A stretch of 64,000 nt of DNA, taken from Keguizhuia sedimenti (GTDB lineage Bacteria > Pseudomonadota > Gammaproteobacteria > Burkholderiales > Burkholderiaceae_D). Below, piece by piece: positions 55,863 to 64,000 of this stretch. Location of the stretch: assembly GCA_030715135.1 (NCBI GenBank), contig JAUYVH010000006.1, positions 1 to 64,000 of the forward strand. The letters run 5' to 3'. The stretch's first letter is position 1. Each line of letters starts with the position of its first letter. The notes below the pieces were generated by a model. It worked only from the letters and a program-made list of their open reading frames with translations, ran no database searches and was not told the DNA's origin. The position numbers and the translations under genes are program-made.

Positions 55863-56392
55863 CAACTGACCGATCTGCCGGGATAGTGTTCACTAATTTC
55901 CTAGTCATAAGCACGCCTCTTAACTCGGCGGTCACGTCCAACTGTGCGGATATGTTCTCAAATAGCAATTCATTAATATTTATTTCTTCATTGCCGTCAA
56001 CTGCCTGCGGCAGAAAATGAGAGGCTCGCCTTATCTCTGCTGCAATCTTGTACAGTTTTGTCAGAAATACAGCCGGAACAAGCCGGTGGATGGAAAGAGC
56101 AAGGCGTGTAATTTCCCGCGAAGATATTCGAATTGCAATTCATGCAATAAAATGTCGTCTGCATTTCCTTTGCGGGTGAGTGCAAGTTATCTTGTTGATT
56201 AACTGGCTGTTTTTTTATTTATTGAGATGTGTCGCGTAGAGGTCGCCAGGCGAACGCGTTCGTGCAAGCAGTAATGCGATGCATCACGGGATCCGCGCGG
56301 AACCTGGAGAGTGTTCCGGTTCTGGTCACGTAATTGATTCCATAACTTTCGTAATCGGAACGCTCGGTCTGGCAACTCGAATCAATTTTCTA
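55863..56392. other. Intergenic stretch upstream of the tRNA operon
   Basis: No gene is supported in about 530 bp; overlapping short frames occur on both strands (55753-56202). It ends at the tRNA promoter. Confidence 0.45.
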
Positions 56393-56421
56393 TTGACAAG
56401 TGAAGGGAGCTCGCCTATAGT
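56393..56421 (+). promoter_or_regulatory. Promoter of the tRNA-tuf operon
   Basis: TTGACA (56393-56398), a 17-nt spacer and TATAGT (56416-56421): a near-consensus sigma-70 promoter, 14 nt before tRNA-Tyr. Confidence 0.9.
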
Positions 56422-56435
56422 TTGGGGTTCCCTGC

Positions 56436-56521
56436 GGAGGGGTGGCCGAGTGGTTAATGGCAGCAGACTGTAAATCTGCCCTCTTACGAGTACGCTGGTT
56501 CGAATCCAGCCCCCTCCACCA
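56436..56521 (+). tRNA. tRNA-Tyr (anticodon GTA)
   Basis: Acceptor GGAGGGG pairs with CCCCTCC, with encoded CCA at 56519-56521. GTA is at 56470-56472. The long variable arm (class II) fits tRNA-Tyr. First of three tRNAs before tuf. Confidence 0.97.
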
Positions 56522-56558
56522 GGCAAACGTAGGGAAGTTTTGGATTAAATGTCGCGCT

Positions 56559-56632
56559 GCGGGTGTAGCTCAATGGTAGAGCCGAAGCCTTCCAAGCTTA
56601 AGACGAGGGTTCGATTCCCTTCACCCGCTCCA
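56559..56632 (+). tRNA. tRNA-Gly (anticodon TCC)
   Basis: Acceptor GCGGGTG pairs with CACCCGC, encoded CCA at the end, anticodon TCC at 56591-56593. Standard cloverleaf with GGTTCGATTCC T-arm. Confidence 0.96.
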
Positions 56633-56684
56633 GGTTTTCAAGTTGGACGTGCCGTACGTAGTAAGGGCATCGGACAGCAGGTAT

Positions 56685-56759
<75 letters not shown>

Positions 56760-56837
56760 CGGATTTTGGTAATTTTGTATATCAACAAGACAGTCGGGCG
56801 CGTGCTCGAACATTCATCAAATCATTAGGAGTCTAAG

Positions 56838-58028
<1,191 letters not shown>

Positions 58029-58040
58029 AAAATGTCGTGC

Positions 58041-58068
58041 GCCGGGCAAGCATTTCTGCTTGCCCGGC
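58041..58068 (+). terminator. Hairpin after tuf
   Basis: GCCGGGCAAGCA-TTTC-TGCTTGCCCGGC, a perfect 12-bp stem 12 nt after the tuf stop. The tail ATTTCGCATTTA is not a clear T run, so it may be a partial terminator or processing site before tRNA-Trp. Confidence 0.6.
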
Positions 58069-58108
58069 ATTTCGCATTTAGGCAGGTTGTATTAAGTAAG
58101 TTAGCAGT

Positions 58109-58184
58109 AGGGGCGTAGCTCAATTGGCAGAGTGACGGTCTCCAAAACCGTAGGTTGGGGGTTCGAGGCCCTCCGCCCCTGCCA
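58109..58184 (+). tRNA. tRNA-Trp (anticodon CCA)
   Basis: Acceptor AGGGGCG pairs with CGCCCCT, encoded CCA at 58182-58184, anticodon CCA at 58142-58144. It stands between tuf and secE, the usual place in proteobacteria. Confidence 0.97.
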
Positions 58185-58221
58185 CCGATATAAGGTGCAT
58201 GGCACCGAAAGTAAAAAAAGT

Positions 58222-58602
58222 ATGGCTAATCAACCAGTGCAAACCGTCAGCGAATCAGGCGATAAGGCTAAAGTCGCGTTGGCGGTTTGTGCCGTTATTG
58301 CGGGCGTCGTCGGATTTTATTTTTTGGCTGACAAGCCGATGCTCATGCGCGTCGGTGTATTGGTTGCGGGTTTGATTGCGGCGATCGCATTCGCCTGGAC
58401 TTCGCAATCCGGAAAAAGCTTCCTGAGTTTTTCCAAAGAAGCGGTTCGCGAGACCAAGAAAGTCGTATGGCCTACGCGCAAGGAAGCAATGCAAATGACT
58501 GCCGTTGTGTTTGGCTTTGTATTGCTGATGGCGCTGTTCTTGTGGGGCACCGATAAATTACTGGAAGTTCTATTGTACGACCTGATTTTGGGCTGGAAAT
58601 AA
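58222..58602 (+). CDS. secE: Preprotein translocase subunit SecE
   Basis: Membrane subunit of the SecYEG protein-export channel. 126 aa from ATG 58222; the longer frame passes through tRNA-Trp and is rejected. Three transmembrane helices (about 20-38, 43-62, 90-112). The conserved cytoplasmic [20 protein letters not shown] precedes the last helix. It overlaps nusG by one nt. Confidence 0.95.
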   Translation: MANQPVQTVSESGDKAKVALAVCAVIAGVVGFYFLADKPMLMRVGVLVAGLIAAIAFAWTSQSGKSFLSFSKEAVRETKKVVWPTRKEAMQMTAVVFGFVLLMALFLWGTDKLLEVLLYDLILGWK

Positions 58603-59192
58603 TGGACGATACTACACAAGACAGTTCATCAGGCGCTTCGGCGGGAGCGCAGTCCAGCGGGAAGAAACGTTGGTACGTTGTGCACGCCTATTCCGGCATG
58701 GAAAAGAGTGTACAGCGCGCTTTAACCGAGCGTATTGCACGTGCTGGCATGGAAGACAAGTTCGGCCAGATTCTGGTGCCAACAGAAGAAGTGGTTGAGG
58801 TAAAAAACGGTCATAAATCAGTAAGCGAACGCCGTTTCTTTCCGGGCTATGTGCTGGTTGAAATGGAAATGACCGACGAAACCTGGCACTTGGTAAAGAA
58901 CACAAACAAGGTGACCGGATTTATTGGAGGCAAATCCAATAAGCCTACGCCGATTCCGCCGCATGAAGTTGAAAAAATCATGCACCAGATGCAGGAGGGC
59001 GTTGAGAAGCCGCGTCCTAAGGTTGCATACGAAGTCGGTGAAGTTGTGCGCATCAAGGATGGTCCCTTTACGGATTTCAACGGAAACGTCGAGGAAGTCA
59101 ACTACGAAAAGTCGCGCGTACGCGTTTCGGTAACTATCTTCGGCCGCGCAACCCCAGTCGAACTGGAGTTTGGCCAGGTTGAAAAGATCTGA
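58602..59192 (+). CDS. nusG: Transcription termination/antitermination factor NusG
   Basis: Binds RNA polymerase and Rho or ribosomes. 196 aa: NGN domain (about 20-135) with [20 protein letters not shown] and [20 protein letters not shown], then KOW (about 140-196) with [21 protein letters not shown] short Ser/Gly-rich N-terminal extension is present. Confidence 0.97.
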   Translation: MDDTTQDSSSGASAGAQSSGKKRWYVVHAYSGMEKSVQRALTERIARAGMEDKFGQILVPTEEVVEVKNGHKSVSERRFFPGYVLVEMEMTDETWHLVKNTNKVTGFIGGKSNKPTPIPPHEVEKIMHQMQEGVEKPRPKVAYEVGEVVRIKDGPFTDFNGNVEEVNYEKSRVRVSVTIFGRATPVELEFGQVEKI

Positions 59193-59322
59193 TTAGCTTA
59201 GATGATGTATTGCTGCAAGCGCCTGCCCGTCGCTTGCAATGAAAAAAGGGCATCACAGAGGAGCCCCAGTAGCTGCAACAAGCGGCAAAAAGGCGCTATC
59301 ACTCAATTAACAAGGAAGTCTC

Positions 59323-59754
59323 ATGGCAAAGAAAATTATTGGCTTTATCAAGCTGCAAGTGCCAGCTGGTAAAGCAAATCCGTCTCCTCCGATCGGCCCT
59401 GCACTGGGTCAGCGCGGCCTGAACATCATGGAATTCTGCAAGGCATTCAATGCCCAGACTCAAGGTGTTGAGCCAGGTCTGCCGATTCCTGTTGTCATTA
59501 CCGCGTTTGCCGACAAGTCCTTCACCTTCGTGATGAAGACTCCACCGGCGACGATTTTGATCAAGAAGGCTGCAGGCATCCAGAAGGGTTCCGCCAAGCC
59601 GCATACCGACAAGGTTGGCCAGATCACCCGCAAGCAAGCTGAAGAAATCGCAACGACCAAGCGGCCGGATTTGACGGCTGCCGATATGGATGCGGCTGTG
59701 CGTACCATCGCCGGCTCCGCACGTTCCATGGGCATCACGGTGGAGGGACTGTAA
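59323..59754 (+). CDS. rplK: 50S ribosomal protein L11
   Basis: Part of the ribosomal GTPase centre, bound by translation factors. 143 aa, standard. [20 protein letters not shown] at the N-terminus and the C-terminal RNA-binding domain ending [12 protein letters not shown]. It abuts rplA (1-nt overlap). Confidence 0.98.
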   Translation: MAKKIIGFIKLQVPAGKANPSPPIGPALGQRGLNIMEFCKAFNAQTQGVEPGLPIPVVITAFADKSFTFVMKTPPATILIKKAAGIQKGSAKPHTDKVGQITRKQAEEIATTKRPDLTAADMDAAVRTIAGSARSMGITVEGL

Positions 59755-60449
59755 TGGCTAAGTTATCCAAGCGCGTAAAAGCGATCAAGGCAAAAGTTGA
59801 CCGTACCAAGGCTTATCCGTTCGAAAACGCAGTAGCGCTGATCAAGGAATGCGCAACCGCCAAGTTTGACGAGTCGATCGATGTGTCCGTGCAGCTCGGC
59901 GTCGATGCAAAGAAATCCGATCAAGTCGTGCGTGGTTCCGTTGTGCTGCCAGCCGGCACCGGCAAGACCGTGCGCGTTGCAGTTTTCGCAAGCGGCGAAA
60001 AGGCGGAGCAGGCTAAAGCAGCCGGTGCCGACATCGTCGGCATGGAAGATCTGGCAGACCGTATCAAAGCCGGCGACATGCCTTTTGATATCGTGATCGC
60101 CTCGCCTGACACCATGCGTATCGTTGGTACGCTCGGCCAGATCCTTGGCCCGCGCGGCATGATGCCAAACCCGAAAGTCGGCACCGTGACTCCGGACGTC
60201 GCTACTGCCGTGAAAAATGCAAAAGCAGGTCAGGTGCAGTACCGCACCGACAAGGCTGGCATCATTCACGCAACGATCGGCCGTAAATCGTTCTCCGATG
60301 CCGATCTCAAGTCCAACCTGCTGGCATTGGTCGACGCTTTGAACAAAGCCAAGCCCGCCACCAGCAAGGGTGTGTACCTGCGCAAGGTTTCGTTGTCGTC
60401 CACCATGGGTGCCGGCGTACGCGTTGACCAGGCAACACTGGCAGCTTGA
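59754..60449 (+). CDS. rplA: 50S ribosomal protein L1
   Basis: L1 stalk protein and, in bacteria, a repressor of its own L11-L1 operon. 231 aa. Marks are [35 protein letters not shown] and the ending [16 protein letters not shown]. Confidence 0.98.
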   Translation: MAKLSKRVKAIKAKVDRTKAYPFENAVALIKECATAKFDESIDVSVQLGVDAKKSDQVVRGSVVLPAGTGKTVRVAVFASGEKAEQAKAAGADIVGMEDLADRIKAGDMPFDIVIASPDTMRIVGTLGQILGPRGMMPNPKVGTVTPDVATAVKNAKAGQVQYRTDKAGIIHATIGRKSFSDADLKSNLLALVDALNKAKPATSKGVYLRKVSLSSTMGAGVRVDQATLAA

Positions 60450-60775
60450 TTTAAGAAATTAAGCCCTTGTGCCGAAATAATGGCGCAAGGCGAATCTTTG
60501 GGCTGGACCGGATTCAAGACATCGAAAAATGTCCAGACCTTCAAAGACCGTTGGGCGGAGTGCAGCGACGCTGCACAAAGTTAAACACTGAAAGAAGCAT
60601 TCTTTCGGTACCCAACGCAGATGGTGAACCCGAACAAGTTTTGCAGTTTCATCGCTGGATATTGTTTTAGAAATGCCAGTTTGAACTCCTAACTTCGGAC
60701 GCCGTGTTCGAACCGATGCAAGGAAAGTAACCATGCGGTTATGTATTGTCCAAGCATCATTTTTGGAGGTTGATA
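60450..60775 (+). promoter_or_regulatory. rplJL leader region (probable L10 leader)
   Basis: A 326-nt untranslated stretch between rplA and rplJ. It contains several inverted pairs, such as GCCCTTGTGCC/GGCGCAAGG (about 60463-60490). In bacteria the rplJL leader folds into an L10(L12)4-binding structure that represses translation; position and length fit, but the fold was not computed. Confidence 0.6.
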
Positions 60776-61273
60776 GTGAGTCTCAATCTGAATGACAAAA
60801 AGGCCGTCGTCGCCGAGATCTCTGCCAAGGTTGCATCGGCACAGACCATCGTCGTGGCCGAATATCGTGGCATCCAGGTTGGTCACATGACGCAACTGCG
60901 CGCCAAAGCGCGTTCCGAAGGTGTGTACCTGCGTGTGTTGAAAAACACGCTCGCTCGTCGCGCCGTCGAAGGAACTGCGTTTGCTGGCCTCGCCTCCGAA
61001 ATGACCGGCCCGTTGATCTATTCGATCTCCGATGATGCCGTTGCAGCAGCGAAAGTCATCAGCGACTTTGCTAAAACCAACGACAAGCTGGTTATCAAGG
61101 CAGGCAACTATGCAGGTAATACGCTCGATAAAGCGGGCGTTACTGCATTGGCCAATATTCCGAGCCGTGAAGTTCTGCTGTCCCAGTTGCTGGGAGTCAT
61201 GCAGGCACCGGTGTCGGCATTTGCGCGCGGCTTGGCTGCTTTGGCAGCGAAGAAAGAGGGCGAAGCGGCTTGA
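60776..61273 (+). CDS. rplJ: 50S ribosomal protein L10
   Basis: Anchors L7/L12 dimers to the ribosome. 165 aa from GTG 60776, chosen because GGAGG lies about 6 nt upstream and the product starts like L10 ([20 protein letters not shown]). ATG 60746 would add 10 residues without support. The C-terminal helix [17 protein letters not shown] carries the L12 sites. Confidence 0.97.
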   Translation: MSLNLNDKKAVVAEISAKVASAQTIVVAEYRGIQVGHMTQLRAKARSEGVYLRVLKNTLARRAVEGTAFAGLASEMTGPLIYSISDDAVAAAKVISDFAKTNDKLVIKAGNYAGNTLDKAGVTALANIPSREVLLSQLLGVMQAPVSAFARGLAALAAKKEGEAA

Positions 61274-61343
61274 AGTCGCCTAGCATTTTCTTTTGCGTCT
61301 GTACCGATTAGATGTAGTTACCGAAATAATTTAGGAGTTTTAA

Positions 61344-61724
61344 ATGGCAATCAGCAAAGATGACATTCTCGAAGCCGTAGGCGCGATGTCTGTAATGGAC
61401 CTGAACGATCTGGTCAAAGCATTTGAAGAAAAATTTGGCGTTTCCGCAGCAGCAATGGCAGTTGCCGGTCCTGCAGGCGCAGGTGGCGGCGCAGCTGCTG
61501 CTGCTGAAGAGCAAACCGAGTTCACCGTGCAACTGACCGAAGTTGGCGCAAACAAAGTTAGCGTCATCAAGGCAGTACGTGAAATCACCGGTCTGGGCTT
61601 GAAAGAAGCAAAAGACCTGGTTGACGGTGCACCGAAGCCAGTCAAGGAAGGCATTGCTAAAGCAGACGCTGAAGCAGCTAAGAAAAAACTGGAAGAAGCT
61701 GGCGCGAAAGCCGAACTCAAGTAA
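61344..61724 (+). CDS. rplL: 50S ribosomal protein L7/L12
   Basis: Flexible stalk protein that recruits translation GTPases. 126 aa: N-terminal dimer domain ([20 protein letters not shown]), Ala/Gly-rich hinge (about 37-52) and globular C-terminal domain ([20 protein letters not shown], then [13 protein letters not shown]). Confidence 0.98.
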   Translation: MAISKDDILEAVGAMSVMDLNDLVKAFEEKFGVSAAAMAVAGPAGAGGGAAAAAEEQTEFTVQLTEVGANKVSVIKAVREITGLGLKEAKDLVDGAPKPVKEGIAKADAEAAKKKLEEAGAKAELK

Positions 61725-61755
61725 TATCGGCTTGCCAAACGCAGTATAAGAAGCC

Positions 61756-61806
61756 GGAGTCAAGGCGCGGAACCCTTTCAAAAGAAGGGTTCGGCTTTGG
61801 CTCCTT
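61756..61806 (+). promoter_or_regulatory. Long hairpin between rplL and rpoB
   Basis: GGAGTCAAGGC pairs with GCTTTGGCTCC (11 bp with G-T wobbles), and inside it GAACCCTT pairs with AAGGGTTC. No T run follows. In E. coli this interval holds an attenuator and an RNase III site that set rpoB against rplL levels; this stem could do the same. Confidence 0.6.
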
Positions 61807-61971
61807 TGTCGTTTTCAAATTTTGGAACGATCGTCTGTCGAAAACTTTACGTTGATGACAAGATTATGGCGATTGACCGGAATTGAGGGCTGAGACTTGA
61901 GGTTTCGACAGTGTGACCCATCTGATCGAATCCTGAATTCTCCATCCTTCCCTGTCACTCACGGAGTGTCC

Positions 61972-64000
61972 ATGCACTACTCATTTACTGAGAAGAAGCG
62001 CATTCGCAAGTCATTTGCAAAACGCGCAAACGTCCACAATGTGCCGTTCCTGTTAGCAACCCAGCTCGAGTCATACCTGAGTTTCCTGCAAGCAGATAAA
62101 GTTCCGTCGCAACGTAAGAATGAAGGCTTGCAGTCCGCCTTCACGTCGATTTTCCCTATCGTGTCGCACAACGGGTTCGCGCGGCTCGAATTTTTATCGT
62201 ATGTGCTTGGCGATCCTCCATTTGACGTCAAGGAATGCCAGCAGCGCGGGCTGACCTATGCGTCGCCCCTGCGAGCCAAGGTGCGTCTGGTTATTCTGGA
62301 CAAAGAGTCGCCGACCAAGCCGGTCGTCAAGGAAATGAAGGAGCAGGAAGTGTACATGGGCGAGTTGCCGCTCATGACTACCACCGGTTCGTTCGTGATC
62401 AACGGTACCGAACGCGTGATCGTTTCCCAGTTGCACCGCTCGCCGGGCGTGTTCTTCGAGCACGACCGCGGCAAGACACATTCGTCCGGCAAATTGCTGT
62501 TTTCCGCACGTATCATTCCTTACCGTGGTTCCTGGCTGGATTTCGAATTCGATCCGAAAGATATCCTGTTCTTCCGCGTCGACCGCCGCCGCAAGATGCC
62601 GGTTACGATCCTGCTCAAGGCAATCGGCATGTCGGTCGAGCAGATTCTGGAAAACTTTTTCGTTTTCGACAATTTCACGCTGCGCGATGAAGGTGCTGAA
62701 ATGGCGTTCGTTGCCGAGCGTTTGCGCGGCGAAGTAGCGCGTTTCGATATCACCGATAAGTCCGGCAAGGCAATCGTTACCAAGGACAAACGTATCAATT
62801 CGCGCCATGTACGCGAAATTGAAAATGCCGGCATTTCCCATATTTCGGTACCGGAAGACTATTTGCTCGGCCGCGTGCTGGCAAAAAATATTATTGATAC
62901 TGATACCGGCGAAATCATTGCCAATGCGAACGATGAGCTGACCGATGAATTGCTGGCCAAGCTGCGTGAAGCCAACATCTCGGAAATCCAGACCTTGTAT
63001 ACCAATGATCTGGATCAGGGTGCTTACATTTCGCAAACCCTGCGCACTGATGATACGGCTGACCGGATGGCGGCACGCGTGGCGATCTACCGCATGATGC
63101 GTCCTGGCGAACCGCCGACCGAAGAATCGGTCGAGGCATTGTTCAACGGCTTGTTCTACAGCGAAGAGCGTTACGATCTGTCGGCGGTGGGCCGCATGAA
63201 GTTCAACCGCCGCATCGGCCGTGATGAACTGACTGGCGCCATGACGCTTTCGAACGAAGACGTCCTGGCCGTGATTAAGATCCTGGTGGAATTGCGCAAT
63301 GGCCGCGGCGAAGTTGATGACATCGATCACCTTGGAAATCGCCGCGTGCGCTGCGTCGGCGAACTGGCGGAAAACCAGTTCCGCGCCGGTTTGGTGCGTG
63401 TTGAGCGTGCCGTCAAGGAACGCCTTGGCCAGGCCGAGGCAGATAACCTCATGCCGCATGACCTGATTAATTCCAAGCCGATCTCGGCTGCGATCCGCGA
63501 GTTCTTCGGTTCTTCGCAATTGTCGCAGTTCATGGACCAGACCAATCCGCTTTCCGAAATCACGCACAAGCGCCGTGTTTCCGCTTTGGGCCCAGGTGGC
63601 CTGACGCGTGAGCGCGCCGGCTTCGAAGTGCGCGACGTGCATCCGACCCACTACGGTCGTGTTTGTCCGATCGAAACACCGGAAGGTCCGAACATCGGTC
63701 TGATCAACTCGTTGGCATTGTATGCCCGCCTGAACGAATATGGTTTCCTTGAGACGCCGTATCGTAAGGTCGAGGGCAGCAAAGTGACCAACCAGATCGA
63801 CTATCTGTCGGCGATTGAAGAAGGACGCTACGTCATCGCACAGGCGAACGCCTCCATTGACAGCGAAGGCAAGCTGTCCGACGAACTGGTGTCGTCCCGT
63901 CAGGCTGGTGAAACCATTCTGGTATCGCCGGAACGCGTGCAATACATGGACGTGGCGCCAGGCCAGGTGGTATCGGTTGCGGCATCGCTCATTCCATTCC
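61972..64000 (+). CDS. rpoB: RNA polymerase beta subunit (partial, runs off the end)
   Basis: The first 676 codons of the RNA polymerase beta subunit, open to the window edge. It starts [20 protein letters not shown], with [16 protein letters not shown] after it. Lobe regions include [20 protein letters not shown] and [14 protein letters not shown]. The rifampicin-binding segment [30 protein letters not shown] has the usual sensitive residues (Asp, His, Ser at the hot-spot positions). It ends within the region after [20 protein letters not shown]. Confidence 0.98.
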   Translation, partial: MHYSFTEKKRIRKSFAKRANVHNVPFLLATQLESYLSFLQADKVPSQRKNEGLQSAFTSIFPIVSHNGFARLEFLSYVLGDPPFDVKECQQRGLTYASPLRAKVRLVILDKESPTKPVVKEMKEQEVYMGELPLMTTTGSFVINGTERVIVSQLHRSPGVFFEHDRGKTHSSGKLLFSARIIPYRGSWLDFEFDPKDILFFRVDRRRKMPVTILLKAIGMSVEQILENFFVFDNFTLRDEGAEMAFVAERLRGEVARFDITDKSGKAIVTKDKRINSRHVREIENAGISHISVPEDYLLGRVLAKNIIDTDTGEIIANANDELTDELLAKLREANISEIQTLYTNDLDQGAYISQTLRTDDTADRMAARVAIYRMMRPGEPPTEESVEALFNGLFYSEERYDLSAVGRMKFNRRIGRDELTGAMTLSNEDVLAVIKILVELRNGRGEVDDIDHLGNRRVRCVGELAENQFRAGLVRVERAVKERLGQAEADNLMPHDLINSKPISAAIREFFGSSQLSQFMDQTNPLSEITHKRRVSALGPGGLTRERAGFEVRDVHPTHYGRVCPIETPEGPNIGLINSLALYARLNEYGFLETPYRKVEGSKVTNQIDYLSAIEEGRYVIAQANASIDSEGKLSDELVSSRQAGETILVSPERVQYMDVAPGQVVSVAASLIPF

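Noticed and set aside
62194..63942. 582-aa minus-strand open frame opposite rpoB
   Set aside because: It is a shadow of rpoB codon bias; His/Arg/Gln-rich without domains.

Overview
The window reads as chromosome of a betaproteobacterium, most likely Burkholderiales/Oxalobacteraceae (Herbaspirillum/Herminiimonas-like). The support is the protein types, the block tRNA-Tyr-Gly-Thr / tuf / tRNA-Trp / secE-nusG-rplKAJL-rpoB, and the glmS-Lrp-glmU-ttcA-folB neighbourhood. The genus is inference. There is no phage, IS element or CRISPR array.

Layout. 0-5 kb: a Csu-type (spore coat U) chaperone-usher pilus locus whose usher carries an in-frame stop. 5.3-9.6 kb: a two-gene RND efflux pump. 9.7-14.4 kb (minus): a porin, a short PstS-like binding protein and a GGDEF/EAL c-di-GMP enzyme; the porin appears to have lost its stop by one T. 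15.5-26.6 kb: a Pho regulon island with pstC-pstA-pstB-phoU-phoB-phoR, convergent pstS, a small membrane-protein gene and a Tat-exported PhoX phosphatase. Four promoters here share one layout: a Pho box, then exactly 10 nt, then a -10 hexamer. 26.8-32.5 kb: an unknown protein, a LivK-like binding protein, a PnuC-type vitamin transporter with a NadR-like kinase, and a TonB receptor behind a TPP riboswitch. 33.4-36.9 kb: a GH1/RmlD fusion and UDP-galactopyranose mutase. 37-47 kb: accessory genes, including a HAD phosphatase with no standard start codon, a Ser/Gly-rich secreted protein, an OPT transporter, a VOC protein, a GNAT enzyme and two unrecognised exported proteins. 47-55.9 kb: housekeeping genes (glmS, Lrp regulator, glmU, lipoprotein, ttcA, folB, pteridine-reductase-like SDR, methyltransferase, tandem DUF2905). 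56.4-64 kb: tRNAs and the tuf-to-rpoB translation/transcription cluster; rpoB runs off the end.

How the genes fit together. The Pho island covers sensing (PhoR/PhoB/PhoU), high-affinity uptake (PstSCAB) and phosphate scavenging (PhoX), plus a new candidate member with the best Pho box in the window (23414-23431). The TPP riboswitch marks the TonB receptor as a likely outer-membrane thiamin-compound transporter, and the converging PnuC/kinase pair suggests a vitamin salvage locus. Several genes carry single-event lesions or odd starts (usher stop, porin frameshift, HAD start); these may be real decay or sequencing errors, and the sequence alone cannot separate the two.
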